Origin: Gnetum montanum
Lineage: Eukaryota; Streptophyta; Gnetopsida; Gnetales; Gnetaceae
Reading direction: 5' to 3'
Length of the DNA stretch: 64,000 nt
Assembly (NCBI GenBank): GCA_015680685.1
Contig: MNCI01005867.1
Span: forward strand, 684,223-748,222
Of the stretch, positions 11,126-23,273 are shown piece after piece. The number at the start of each line of letters is the position of its first letter. The first letter of the stretch is position 1. Made by a program: the position numbers and the translations under genes. Under the pieces are notes generated by a model, which was given only the letters and a program-made list of their open reading frames with translations, did no database searches and had not been told where the DNA came from.

Positions 11126-14038
11126 TCACACCATCCCTGGGGGCATTGGTTTTGATAGACCTTCTCCAGCCTCTGGCCCGTGCGTTGGTGGCGGCACGGA
11201 TGTCGGTAGCCCCGCGGCAGCTGCAGCCTCTAGCCTGTGCGTTGGTGGCAGCACGGATGTCGATAGCCCCGCAGCAGCTGCAACCTCTGGAGACAGCCGA
11301 AAAGCCTCCAAGAGAGCCCTCATTTTCTCTTCTTTGCTTCTAAGGTCGTTCACGGTTCAGGCGACTTCTCCAATGTGTGCTGGAATTGGAATTTTCCAAG
11401 GGCAAGGCAACGTCGGAATGAGTTCTTTCAAATTGACAAACCAGGCTACGAACTGTTTATGTTCGATATTGAACGCTCAGATTGATGCTTACAGTTGCTA
11501 GTAGTCACTCATTCTTCGGGCTAGGTTCTCCGCAACAATACGTTGGCCTTTAAAGCTTGTACGGAGGACCTTGAGTTCTGCGTTTGCTGTTGCCAGCTTC
11601 TGTTTTGTTGCCTTGTGCGCCTGGAACTCACCCTCGTATAGAGAATACGAGGCAGCCACTTATTTTTCTAACTCTGACCGCGGTCTCCTAGCTGTGAGCA
11701 TAGCCAAGTATGCATACCGAAGGTTGGCTAACTCCATGTATTCTGTCATTTCTTCAATTTGCAGCTCCTTGAGGCAGATTTCTACTTTGTTATAGTTGTT
11801 CAATCCATCAAAGATGGATGGCCATACATTGCCTCCTTCTTAGAGCTACTGGAGCACTTGGTTCATCTAGGCTTTAGTGACCTGAATGTGCTTCTCGTTC
11901 ACCTCCTTCTACAATCCCACTTGGTCCCTATAATGATTTTTGACAGCTTTAAACTTTAGGGCCTCATTCTTCCAAGCTTCAATTTCAATTGCAGACTTCT
12001 GTCGCAAAAGCCGAACCTCCTCCATTGACAGATTTTGATTATCAGTAGCCAACCTTCTCATATCTGCATTCACCCTGGCTAGCTCCTATTGCTATTGGTG
12101 GATAAGATCTTTCATGTGCGCGTTCTCTGCACCAACATTGTGCAGGCGATGAACTTCAGCGGTTAGCTGCACATTCTCCTGGCGAACCTCTGCCAAGTCC
12201 TTCTTTAAATGATACGCTTGGGCATCTGCTGTGGACTTTTCTATGATCATCGTCTCCCTTTCATCCTCAACAACCTGAAGTTTAAGTTGAAGCTGTTGAA
12301 AAGATTCATCTCTGATGATTTCGCAGTTGAGGATGGCCGGATCAGCGAGTTGGGCTCTTAATTGGGCAACCTCCATCACGAAGCGCTGACAAGCAATTTG
12401 AGCAACTTCTAGTTGCCCCTCCAGAATAAGGCTCTTGCCCCTTACTGTTAGCAGCTTCGACTAGGTTGCAATGATGTTGTTCGGAAGGTCGAAGACATCT
12501 GGAAGTGGTTGCCCGGTTCCTACCAGTCAGTCCAACATTTCTTCATGTTGGGCTACATCTATCCTGCTACGTGAAGTTCTGGTAGACACCTGTACATGTT
12601 GTAGCCCATGGATGTCTAGTATAGGTGCCGCCGGTGCATTAAGAGCGGTAGCAATGGTGTCAGCAACGACTTCGACTGTAACTTCTTGTCCCTGGTGCTG
12701 CATCACCAAGATTGTTGCCCCCTCACCATCCTCCAAGCATACCGAGAAAGTAGCAACATTCCCTGAGATTTCAGGGAATAATTGCTGTGTTGCAGTTGAT
12801 ACATCTCGGATGCTCAGATCTGTTCTGGTTGGAACGGGTGCTTGGGCGGTGGAAAATATCGGCCCTACCCTTTCAAACAAGCTGACTGATTATGCCACTT
12901 GCTCCAGGTGACTCATGGCAGGGTGATAGACCAAAGGATCATCTCCTCCACCAGTTCTGCCAGATTGCTCTGATTGATTCGAGAGCATTTCTCGGATCTT
13001 GTGAATGTATGTTGCTGTTGTTTGCAAGCCCAGCTACGTTGTTTGCACAAGTGGTGGAGGTGGTTGCTGCTCTTCCTCTGTCTACGTGGTGGCAGGGGGT
13101 TTTTCTTTCATCATTTCCCACCACGAGGCAATTGAGGTGCGTCGGATGATATCGTTAGAGTACCATGCTATCCCTGCCCGTTTGCATAACTTTCAGATTA
13201 GGCAGGGAAAAGGGAGAGCTTGTCTTCCACGTTCATTCTCTGCGAACCTCTTTTCAATTTCTCAAAATAATAGCTGTGGAAGACTCATGAAAAATTTTCC
13301 ACTCAAGGCGACAAACGCACGAGTGGAAAAGGTAGTGATTTTGCTTGGTCTTACCATTAGATCTAGATGGTAAGATGCTATCTTTGAATAGAATCTCTCT
13401 ACCATGGTCAAGGAGTTGAATTCCTTGCACTCTACCCCATAGCATCGTTGGATCCATTGCACCTTTACCCCTGGATCGGCCTACTTAGGAATTTCCACCA
13501 CATTTGCCCTAGTTTCGGGCAAGCTCAAAGCTTGCACTATTGCTTCTAAAGAGTAAGAGACATATATGTCCTTGATTCGTACTCTTGACCCTGGCTGTCG
13601 ATTCGTCCAAAAGAGATATGTTTCTCCTGAGTAGCACTCACCACTGGTTGTGATGATTGGCCACATCAGAGAGTGCCACAATTGCAATCTCACATCTTCT
13701 GGAGCGTGCTCGAGGAATGGTCCAAAATTCAACTCTTGGAGGACTGTCCGTTGCACCTCGCATGATGTGATAGCATCAAGGCAGGCTTGGGTCAATGTTA
13801 ACTCAAGTCGCAGTGCTATCCCAAGCGTCTCATCCCCTAGTGATTACACACCGGGAATTTCCTCTTCGGGAATCTGGTGGACAGATTCCATGTCAGGTCA
13901 TTCGTGGAAGGGCCCAGTTGCATGGGAAACCTTCGCATACTCTAGAGGTTGCATTCCATATCCCCTTCCCGTACGTGGGTGCTTGTCCCTTGGTTGCGAT
14001 GGTCCTTCGTCCCTTGGGTGCCTCGGTTTGGGTGTCAT
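11126..14038 (-). pseudogene. E3 3' ORF: basic N-terminus, conserved domain, long coiled coil
   Basis: Starts with MTPKPRHPR directly after a splice-acceptor-like TTTATTTTCAG (14039-14049). About 970 codons are in one line of reading at least as far as 13100, broken only by stops explicable as CGA, CAA or CAG with C-to-T. Codons about 80-200 form the conserved domain: LNFGPFLEHAPEDVR, GETYLFWTNRQPG, IYVSYSLEAIVQALSLPE. It recalls the plant transposon-associated domain seen in Athila 3' ORFs (family recalled, not searched). A long heptad-rich stretch follows (for example 12092-12379: LQLKLQVVEDERETM). The C-terminus carries repeated AAAAGLPTSV-PPPTH units and ends PMPPGMV. No signal peptide or membrane segment was seen, so a retroviral-type envelope is unlikely. 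Function unknown; a nuclear, dimeric regulator is my guess. Confidence 0.75.
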
Positions 14039-14098
14039 CTGAAAATAAACATAACTATCTGTTAGACCAAGTTATAGTCTAAAATGATTTGTATATAC
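14039..14098 (-). promoter_or_regulatory. Candidate intron or at least splice acceptor before the E3 3' ORF
   Basis: TTTATTTTCAG ends exactly at the base before the ORF's ATG. A good donor, AAAAG/GTATAT, lies 60 bases upstream at 14098; 60 nt is near the lower limit for plant introns, so an earlier donor is possible. E7 has a GTATAT donor and CAG/ATG acceptor at the equivalent place. Confidence 0.4.
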
Positions 14099-14222
14099 CT
14101 TTTCAATTTGACCAAGTTATGTTAATGGTATAGGCACACCGTTAAGTTTTCCAGAGTGTTAAGTTAGGGGTTAGGGCCAAAATTTTTTGTAATTAACAAT
14201 TAATTAATTACATAAGGGCACC

Positions 14223-14238
14223 ACCCCCCATGACTAAG
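14223..14238 (-). other. E3 PPT-like motif 2
   Basis: The sense strand is CTTAGTCATGGGGGGT, virtually the consensus 3' PPT (TTAGTCATGGGGGTA), yet it lies 3.3 kb upstream of the true PPT and about 160 bp below the internal TATA box. Confidence 0.7.
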
Positions 14239-14392
14239 TGCATACCTCCGGTTGTGGAAAAAGGGCCAGGACAGGTTCATGCGGACACGTGATAGAATGT
14301 AGATGCGTTGGGAAGGTTTAGGCAAAAACAAAATGGCAAAAATTCCCCTCAATTTGGACTCCAAATGATGAAAAAATGATAAGGTGTGGCGG

Positions 14393-14470
14393 ATATATAT
14401 AGGGGTTGGGAGTTTCGTAGACGGGGCCGTGTATACGTAGTGGCTGTGCATACGGGGCCTCGTATACGCA
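14393..14470 (-). promoter_or_regulatory. E3 internal promoter: GTATAC palindromes plus TATA box
   Basis: On the sense strand CGTATACGAGGCCCCGTAT and CTACGTATACACGGCCCC (14415-14470) precede CCCTATATATATCC (TATA box, 14393-14402 reversed). The units match E3's own LTR (GTATACGGGCC) and not the GATATC units of E1 and E7, whose internal promoters in turn match their own LTRs. Confidence 0.6.
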
Positions 14471-16039
14471 GCACTGTTCACCCAAAGACCAGTGTTGACC
14501 AACCTAAAAAACACTCGAAATAAAAAGTTTGGAAAGCCAAATTGAGGCGGTTGAAGCATAGAAAAGGCCCGATTGTGGCTAAAGACAAGAGGAAGGGATT
14601 GAAGTGCGAAAAAGAGACAAAATTGGAGAACGGGAGTAAAAAAGAACTCAAACAAGGATGAAATCGAACGATGGGACACGGAAAACAATCAACGAAGAAA
14701 TCCAAAGGATTGGAGGCTTAATAGGCAAAATCAAGAATATGCAGGTGGGTCCTCCCCATAGTAGGCAACAGCCATATAGCCCCTGCATAACCTCAACATT
14801 GGGGTCTGTGGGCCCCAATGCTGATAATAGATGCCACCAGTGAAGATTCCAAACCAAGAGAAACCCGCCAAGGCATGAGAGACCAACAGAAAACACGAAG
14901 AACCCACAAAACATAAAAAGGGCAGTGAGGTGAGAACGGAGAGAAGTGGGAATGAAAGGAGAGGAGAGAATGGAAATTCCGAATGCCAATCACCTGAAAC
15001 CCCGAGTGTAAGCATGGTTAAATGACCCGGTAGAACCTTTCCTAAGATTAGACCCAACATTCACAAACAATGACCTCGCAGTGATAGATGAATTCTAAAC
15101 CATCCCCAAAGAAACCAAAATGACCCCACAGAAAACCACCACTCCAGGAAATGTGAGAAGAGGGAAGTGAAACGGGACAAAGTTAGAGGGGACCAAGGAA
15201 GTCCCAGAACGAGTACGTGTAGCCTGTGAGAGGCGATCTAAGGGGTGTGCTTTGAATTCCCACCGTGATATATTTTATTTTCTTTTGTGCGGGGGAACCA
15301 CACCATGCGAAGACCCATGCGTGTGTGCATGCATCTGACCAAGGGGTGTGCTTTGAATCCTTAGTTTATTTGTTTATTTTGTTTTTGCTTCTTTTTTTCT
15401 TTTTCTTTATTTTTTTTATTTTTTTCTTTTTTCGGTGAGGACCACCATGCAAGGTCGAATTGCCCAAAAATTCCATAGAGAGAGACTTGGAGTGGTAGGA
15501 AATCCGTAAGGACACATAGCAACCCAGGGAACAGAACGGAACAATGAATAAAGCATTCCCTTCGAGGTCACACCCAATTCAAACCAGTAGGTCTTCCCTT
15601 AGTTGAGAAACTACACAAGTCACACATTCATTAAAATGTTTGTTAAGTGAATGGGTGCATGTTCGCGACACACGAAAAACCATGGAATGGTGAATGGGTG
15701 GATGACGTGGACTCACTATCAAATTTATGAAGTGAAAACGATGTAAAATCCAAGGACAACCATGCAACAGTGGGAACCAGATAATTAGGAAGATTATTAC
15801 AGTACCCATTGTAACGAAAAGCAACCACGCCAAACCATAAGATGACGACAAAAAGTAAACAAAAGAACACGAAAAATGAAAAACAAAGAATTGTGAAACA
15901 AAAAATTGTAAAACAAGAAATGGAAAACAAAGAAGTGGAAAACAAAAACTAGAAAACAATAAATGGAAAACAAGAAAGTGTAAAACAAAAAAGTGTAAAA
16001 CAAAAATTGATAAAATGGTGAGGGGTGCAGTGAAATGGA

Positions 16040-19000
16040 TCAGTAGGGATAAGGGTCTTCCCCACGACTGGGTGGAAAGGAGGAGATGCGAAAGATGGAG
16101 CGTGGATGATCGGTTGATGACGAGGCTATATGGATCTCGCAGAAAGGTTTGAGTTGTTGGTGGTTGACCAACTGTGTTTTGGTGGGATCCCCAAGTTTGT
16201 GAATTAGCAAGGCCCCGGATGGGAAGGTTTCAGAGACAATATAAGGTCCCTCCCATAGCATCTGAAACTTCATCGGTTGGGATACATGTGAGGGATTCCA
16301 ATACAATACCTTGTCTCCACATCAAAATGTGACCTTCCAAATGCTAAGATCATGTCTTTTCTTGTTATAGGCCTTGTGGGTTTCGTTGGAAAATAGGGCT
16401 ACTAATCGGTTCTCATCTAGCACACTTAAGTTGATTAATCGTTCTCATTGTGATAGTGGTAGGTCAAGGTCGAGGTCACAGGTGGTGGATAGTGTTTGGA
16501 GTTCTGCTTAGATTGGAAGTGTTGGCAACTTACCGTACACTAACTCATAGGGAGAGACTCAACAGGAAGTTTCCAGGTGGAGTGATAAGCCCATAGGGCA
16601 TCGTTAAGCTTGGTACTCTAGTCCATCCTATATTTGCCAATTGTTCGTGTAAGGATCTTAGTAATTTCTCTATTTGTGACTTCGGCCTACCCATTGGTTT
16701 AAGGGTGATAAGGTGTTGTATATTTGTGTGTTACCCTAAGCGTTGCATGAGCTTCCGAAAAGTAACCCCTGTGAAGTACGTCCCATTGTCAGAAATGAGT
16801 GCACGAGGCACTCCAAACCTGGTAATGATTTGTTGTTGAAAAAATCATGTGGCGGTGTTGGAAGAACAGTCAATGACGGCTGCCGCTTCTGCCCACTTTG
16901 TATAATAGTCCACTGCCACGATGATATACGTCTTTTCGTTTGATAAGGGGGTGATGGGCCCTATGAAGTCAATACCCCAGATGTCAAAGGGCTCTAGTGG
17001 TTGAATCCACTGTTGAGGTCCCTCCAACCGTGCTGACATCCCACCATCTCATTGGCATCGTTCACATGAGTGGGTGAACCATTGTGCATCCCTGAAGAGT
17101 GTAGGCCAATAATACCCTGTAATCAGGATTTTAATGGCCATTCTGCATCTAGCATAGTGGCCTCCACAATGGCCTCATGAGCATGTTGGAGGACATGCAG
17201 TGGATCAGCATTAGGGACACACCATTGGACCAAGCCTTCTACGCAGACCTTGTAGAGGTGGCCGTTGATTTCCATGAAATGGTTAGCCTTATGAAGAAAC
17301 TGTTGTTTGTTCTGATGGTTCCATTCCTTTGGCAGCTCGTGTGTTGTAAGGTAGGTAAGGATGCGGTTGAACCAAGGAGATTCCTTGGGTGCTTGAGGAT
17401 CAATGGCGCCTGTGAAGAGGAGTTCATTTGGAAATTGATCGGATAAAGGCTCCTCCTCTTCTACGTCATCCCATCGTAATCGAGACAAATGGTCAGCGAC
17501 CACATTCTCGGACCCCTTTTTGTCTACCATTGTTAGATTGAACTCCTGAAGAATCACCAGCCACCATATTATGTAGGGGCTCATCATTGGTTTATTCATC
17601 AGGAACCAAATAGCACTGTGGTCTATGTGCACAAACACCTTGTATCTGAGCACATAGTGTTGAAATTTATCCAATGCGAACACTACCGCCATCAATTCCT
17701 TTTCGGTGGTGGTATAGTTCAGTTGTGCACCCACAATGCTACGGCTTGCACAATGAATATAATATGGATGTTTCTGATCATCACACTATGTAAGCACGGC
17801 TCCCAAAGCATAGTTGGAGGCATCCTTCATAATGTGGAAGGGTTTGGACCAATTAGGTGCCCATAGAATCGAAGCTTCTATGAGTTTTTGCTTCAGCCCT
17901 TAGAATGCGGACTTGCATTCCTTGGTCCAAATGAACGGAGCGTCCTTCTTTGTAAGCTCTACCAATGATCGAGCTATCTTTAAGAAGTGTTCAATGAAGC
18001 ACCGATAGTAACCCGTGTGTCCAAGGAATGACCACACATCTTTGACAGTACTTGGTTGGTGGGTAATTCCTTGGATGACCTTGATCTTTTCAGGGTATAC
18101 GCTGATCCCTGTTGATGAAATGAGATGCCCCAACACTATGCCCTCTTGGACCATCAGATGGCTCTTTTGCCAATTAAGTCGTAGATTGGTGTCTACACAC
18201 CTCTTTAAAAAACTTGCTCTAGGCGATCGAAGTCTTGCTCGAACGTGGCACCATAGGTGGAGAAGTCATCCATGAAGACTTCTACACCATTGCTGATTTT
18301 TTGTTGAAAAATGCTTAAGACAAGGCATTGGAATGTTGCAGGTGCATTGCACAGGCCAAAGGGCATCTTCTTATATGCAAAAGTCCCTCGTGGACTAGTG
18401 AAAGTAGTCTTGGCCTGGTCCTCTGGTGTGATTTGGATCTGGTTATAACCACTATAACCATCCAAAAAACTGTAATATTGGTGTCCTGCGATTATGTCCA
18501 ACACTTGGTCCAAAAATGGGAGTCTGAAGTGGTCCTTGAACATTGCCATCCTGAGCAACCAGAAATTGATACAGACCCTCCACTTGCCACCTTTCTTGGG
18601 TACGATAACAAGGGGACTAACCCACTCGCTATCGGTGACAGAATAAATGAATCCTGCCTTAAGTAGTTGTTTAATTTCATCCTTTACAACTTGCTTCAAC
18701 TTGGGATTCAATCGTCTTTGTGGCTATCACCGTGGCTTCATGGAAGGGTCAAGGTAGATCCGATGCTGGTAGATCCTAGGATCAACACCAGTTAGCTCAG
18801 GATAGGACCACGCAAATGCAACAACCCATTTTTTTACCATCACCAGCAACTTCTGTTTCTGTTTTGGAGTAAGGGTAGCATTGATAATTACCAGCTTTCC
18901 ATTTTGCAAGAATGCATATTCTAAGTGAGCCAATAGAGATTTTAGTTCAAGGGGTCTTGCTGGAAGCTCTTAGGGATCTCTAGCTTTCCCCAGTCATCAA

Positions 19001-19732
19001 AGTCATCAACGATGGAGGTCTGTTGATGAATATCCTCCATCACATCCATGCTGTTAATGTAGGCTTGCACTAGCCCCTCAGACGGTTCCATGCATATTGT
19101 GCTGCTAGCAGGATCAGCTGTCAGCCATTGGGTGCCTTCTTGGTTAGTGGCTGCTACGTATAGGCACTGTTGAATTGGAGATTCCTCGGTACGCTGACTG
19201 CATGCTTGGATGGATGTCTGCTCAGTGGACCATAACTTCTGCACATAGTTGCACCTCGAGTCATTGTACACAATGCATGGAAATCTTTTCTTCTCGATCT
19301 TCCTAGAAGGATTTTCCTTTGAATTTCCAAGGACAGATCTCGGAATCCTAATCGTGCATCCACCGTGCTTAGCCAGGTTCTTTCCATGATGATTCGAAAG
19401 TTCCCCTTATAGTTTTCAACGTGGATGACCAAGAAGTCAGCAGGGTTGGACCACCCACAAACGGTGGTCACAATGTCCTCCACCAAACCCAAATGAACGG
19501 TGATGGATTGATCTGCTAACTTGAGCTAGATGTTGCTCTTCTTTAGCGGGGGAAGATTCCAGTTCTTGTACATGTCATGAGAGATTAAATTAACCCCTGA
19601 CCCTAAGTCCAGAAGAGCTTTGCACGGCTCGTTCCCAGCCACCTGAAGATAGATTAGGGGGCTTCCCGGATCTGTCAATTTTTGGGGAAGAGAACCTGCT
19701 TTGATCCAGTTGGTCACGGCATGTGTGAGCAT
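16040..19732 (-). pseudogene. pol: E3 pol: protease, reverse transcriptase, RNase H, integrase
   Basis: Domains in order on the minus strand. Aspartic protease (19732-19300): ALLDLGSGVNLIS, with DLGSG in place of the usual DTG(A/S), then IIMERTWLSTVDA. Reverse transcriptase (18933-18205): EWVSPLVIVPKKGG, FLDGYSGYNQI, the catalytic VFMDDFSTYG (FMDD), then PFGLCNAPATFQ. Connection (18154-17900): FLGHTGYYRCFI. RNase H (17734-17450): TEKELMAVVFALDKF, VFVHIDHSAIWFL, ENVVADHLSRL. Integrase: HHCC-like His/Cys residues near 17000-17180, core GIDFIGPI and AVDYYTKWAEA (16845-17039), C-terminal GPYIVSETFPSGA (about 16240). FMDDF and the lack of a chromodomain agree with Athila. The frame is broken several times, so no active enzyme is expected. 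The last codons (SRGEDPYPY) overlap PPT-like motif 1. Confidence 0.9.
16059..16075 (-). other. E3 PPT-like motif 1, inside the last pol codons
   Basis: The sense strand reads CACCCAGTCGTGGGGAAGA, sharing AGTCGTGGGG with the 3' PPT of E7 and E3. It lies about 20 bp before the pol stop. The same purine motif lies in the last codons of the shorter ORFs of E2, E4, E7 and E8. Confidence 0.6.
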
Positions 19733-22163
19733 GACCGTCTAGACATTGGATTGCGATGGAGTGGAGGGCTACTTGGGCAGTATGGTGGTAGAGGCGTTGG
19801 CAGGTTCTAAGGCACTGGCCACAAGGGTAGGTGAGGGTGTGTTCGGATTGTTGGGCTGGAAGAAAGGGTGTTTACATGGTTTGGATTCCGGTCCACTCGG
19901 CCTAGGTGCCGGTTGTAAATTCATAGCCCTTGTAGCGCTTCGTTGTTGTGGCTGTGGTAGTATTTCTCCTTGCATGGATGGAGCAGGTGGCAACTGAGAG
20001 GGATGATGTGGAGGAGTGGTAGAAGAAAGTGACGGAGGGTAGAAGAGGTGTGGATTTGTCCCCTTGGCTGATGGAGAAGGATGTTTGAAATATTCAGGGG
20101 GATGGTAGTAACTGGGAAAGGCCACATAACTGGAAGACTCTCTTGGAGAGACGAGCTGTTGAACATAGTACCCATAAGGATCTGGCTGCTTGTAAGGGTA
20201 CTGCTGCCTTGGAGGTGACATCCCCCACGCTTGTGGTTGCTGCCACTGTTGGAAATACTCGTACGGTTGTGGAGGCGTTCCACTTGGATAATATCCTTGC
20301 TGTTGTTGGTGGAATTGCCTGGGGTTACCTTGTGGATAAGGCAACCTTCGAGGTGTCTGCCTCTACGCCAAATGAGGGTTCAAGGCATAGACCCCAGACT
20401 CTTGAAGGTGAGACACCATAGGACAACATCCCTTAGGATGTTCATATTGGCATATGCTGCATCCATCGTCCTCTTCGGTGTTAGAGTCTACAACCTGTTT
20501 TGCTGCAGCAATGTTTCCCTTACCTTCGTGTTGGGTACATTCAGCTCCCTTCTTCTTGCACCGATCATGATCACTACCCTACTCTTTGGACTCTTCTGTA
20601 ATTTTCAATACACTTTGGAATTTCTCATCCAAAGAGTCCCATATTTTATCCATCTTTACCGATATTTCAGATGCAAACTTTTGTATCGGCAAAGTCTTCC
20701 GGTTCACCACTGCTTCCAGTGGTGACTCTTCATCCTCATCACAAAATCGAACCTCCCTTTTCCTAAGGGAAGGGTCCCGGTTGAATTCTTCAACACTCTT
20801 TTTTTTTGAGTTCTCCTTCCTCTTTGGCCACCTGATCAATAAGGTGCTATAACTGATGGGCCCTTAGCTCCGACAGTCATCCCTTGGCATACACACCAAG
20901 GGTCTTTCTCGTTTCAAAATGGAGCCCATCTATAATGTGGCGAAGCTGTGCCCATTGAGAATAACCATGACCAGGGCATCGATGCAACAGTGAGTAATAC
21001 CTACTCATGGCGGCATTCAAGGGTTCATGATTTCCTTGTTTCCAACCTTGGATTTGCCGTCTCAGATTTACCACTCTAGAGTACGTTTGATATTTTTCAT
21101 TAAAGATTTCCAGCATTATACTCCATCTTCTAATTGATTCCGACTCTAAGGATCGGTACCAACTTTCGGCTTCTTTGATGAGTGTTCGGGGAAACAGCTT
21201 CAACCATTGCCAATCGTTATCAATATTTTACAGGATGCAGGTGTCATGGAATGCCTGCAAGTGGGTCTGCGGATCACAGTTGTATCCCCCTTCAAACCTG
21301 GGGATGTTGTTCATGTCAACATGCTTGATCTGACTGTCCTTCATGTGCCTGCTTGGGATGTGAACTACCTCTGCAATGTGGAGCATGCTCCGAGTAGATA
21401 ACAACAGCTCATCTGAATCATAGTCTTATTGGGGACTATGATGTCTGCTACAATTTTTGCTACCCCTTCTTTCATGCTAGCGAGGGCCACGTGATTAGTT
21501 ACATGCTCCCCCACGTTTCCCCACTTGAACTTGCTTACCACCGTCCTTTCTCTCCAACCTTCCCTTATGATGCGTAGAGCCTGAGCTAGAGGAAGGTGAA
21601 GGAGAGGGGGAGGACGGAGAAGAAGGAGAGGCATCACCGCTGCGATCATCTCCTCTAGATTTGCTTTGTGACCCACCATCCCCTTAAGGATCGTGGTCAC
21701 TTGGAGGTTGATTTTGGATGACTGACTGGAGGATCTGCGGCCCCAGGTGAAGTTCGGTCGAATGAGTATCATGAAATATGGGATCTCCATCGTCTTGCAG
21801 CCCTTGCAAGAATAAGGGGTTACTGAATTGTTTCTCCTTCTATTATTCATGTCTCTTGGCCTGCAGTTGATCTCTTGTCTGTTGATCTTTCATGGGACGA
21901 TAGTCCCAAATGTCATGGTCCTCCATGACATACTTCGCCACTTGGTCTTGGATGCCCATTCTGCCCAGATTATGGTACAACATTGCAGGCACTGCTCGGT
22001 CGGGCGGTAGCACGATGCTACCCTCCATGTCCTGCCATCGAAGATGTTCATCCTAATGTAGGATGAATGTGAAATCAGGGACATATTCATCAGGATGTTT
22101 ATATACCACCCGATATTCTTGAGGCACCGGTGGTTCAAATGCATCTCTCCTGTGAGAAGACAT
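19733..22163 (-). pseudogene. gag: E3 gag
   Basis: Starts with MSSHRRDAFEPP at 22163, about 150 bp after the primer site. The N-terminal part matches E2 gag (EYRVVYKHPDEYVPDFTFILH against the E2 YTHHDEYIPNFTFILH). The capsid-like part (20877-21203) reads RRWSIMLEIFNEKYQTYSR and HEPLNAAMSRYYSLLHRCPGHGY. The zinc knuckle region near 20430-20470 is followed by a Pro/Gln/Tyr-rich tail (19769-20344: QQQGYYPSGTPPQPYEYFQQ). The reading frame has several stops and frameshifts; the first stop (CAT TAG near 22050) is CAA or CAG in E2. It would form the particle shell. Confidence 0.88.
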
Positions 22164-22312
22164 GTTGGACGTTAAATGGTCCATATTATTGGTGTACCTC
22201 AATTACTTAGCTGAAATTCGCCTAGTGTGTGGAGATGTTTCTATCCTGGGTTCGATCCAATGACTTAAATGATAATCTCACTAAAGTCAGATGACGCATG
22301 TAAGACTAATAG

Positions 22313-22330
22313 TCCCCAGCAACGGCGCCA
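22313..22330 (-). promoter_or_regulatory. E3 primer-binding site, tRNA-Asp
   Basis: The sense strand TGGCGCCGTTGCTGGGGA lies 1 base inside the 5' LTR and differs from the plant tRNA-Asp complement at one base. Confidence 0.9.
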
Positions 22331-22331
22331 A

Positions 22332-23273
22332 TGATGAGCGGCTAGGTATCCCTACACCCAACCATACGAATCATGAGTGTTCACATATGACTCGGTCAAT
22401 ATCCACAGACTGTAAGCACTTAACATACACCAGACTTCTAACCTGTGAAACCTTGGGTTGGAACGGTTGTTGTCATCCTAATCTCACTTGTGGGGTTCTA
22501 TTACGTTGGTTAAGTGAGACTAAGGCTAATGATTTTTATATCTTTTTAATTATATTTTGGCGACTAATTGTGGGATTGAAAGTAAAGGATAAACTATTAT
22601 CTAATGTCTAATTATCCTAGTTTATGTTCTAACTACTCCTAGCATAAGTATTTGGTCCCATCTTTCGAGCATGTTTTGAGCATTTCCTAACACTGCTGGG
22701 TTACCAAACATTAAGCGTCACTGGGTTTACCAAGTGTTTGGATTACGTTTGAGATGGTCGTACTTATGTCTTTAACGAACTACGAATGAACCATAATGAT
22801 TGAAATTATACTAATAAAAACATTAATAATCAACAAATAACTAATAAAGCATAACATATTTAAACTATTAGATTAACAAGTATTTAATAAAGCATAAACA
22901 TTTTAAACTATTAAATGCATGAAACAACTAAGTCCAAATGCTGTAAGGATTGCATGAATAGTTCGTCTTTATTGCCATCACGCCAATGGGCTCAGATACA
23001 TCAACGCTTGAATAAATATCTGATTGCTTTTCATACACCTGCTATAGGCACTTGGAAAATATTCTATCTATTGCAGGAGCAAACTGTAAGAGCTTCGCTA
23101 TCACTACTCAAAAGATGTCTAAATGAGGCGGAAGGCCCTCATATTTATAGAATCGGCAAAGGGGGCTGCGTAAATAGGGCCACGTCGACGTAGGATGGCT
23201 ACGTCGACGGGCCCGCATCGACGTGGTCGCATATATGCAGCCCAGTTGACGTAGGACTTTTGATACTTCATCA
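22332..23273 (-). repeat. E3 5' LTR
   Basis: 942 bp, partner of 9920-10874. TATAAATA is at 23142-23149 (reversed), GTCGAC units at 23180-23252, and poly(A) signal AATAAA just before GACGAAC near 22960. It lacks part of the GTATACGGGCC inverted repeat seen in the 3' LTR. Confidence 0.92.

Larger units (their letters stand above)
14042..16039 (-). other. E3 untranslated interval between pol and 3' ORF
   Basis: Two kilobases without a supportable gene. On the sense strand it holds a T-rich array of TTTTGTTTTACA-like units (15843-16012), two copies of a GAATTCAAAGCACACCCC block about 100 bp apart (near 15241 and 15341), the conserved CTA(C/T)TATGGGGAGGACC motif (14746-14767), the palindrome/TATA internal promoter (14393-14470) and PPT-like motif 2 (14223-14238). 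Open frames here are low-complexity and I do not count them as genes. Confidence 0.7.
9920..23273 (-). mobile_element. E3: full-length Athila-type element with gag, pol and a 3' ORF
   Basis: A complete insertion in E2 gag: ACTAC at 9915-9919 and 23274-23278 is the target-site duplication, and the E2 gag frame resumes after removal. On the minus strand the order is 5' LTR (22332-23273), tRNA-Asp primer site (22313-22330), gag (22163-19733), protease, RT, RNase H and integrase (19732-16040), an untranslated stretch with an internal promoter, the 3' ORF (14038-11126), PPT (10875-10889) and 3' LTR (9920-10874). Length is 13.35 kb. It is the only element here with a reverse transcriptase of gypsy type. 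No chromodomain was seen after integrase. Nonsense changes and a few frameshifts inactivate it. Confidence 0.95.

Noticed and set aside
11061-13373. Plus-strand open frames opposite the E3 3' ORF
   Set aside because: They are shadows of the minus-strand coiled-coil gene, whose frame is supported by homology to E1 and E7.
14200-16003. Several minus-strand open frames of 60-160 codons in the E3 interval between pol and 3' ORF
   Set aside because: They are low-complexity (Phe/Leu/Cys-rich from T-rich repeats), overlap each other in different frames and have no counterpart in the other elements.
16040-16306. A chromodomain after E3 integrase
   Set aside because: The C-terminal frame ends shortly after the GPY module-like GPYIVSETFPSGA with no room for a chromodomain.
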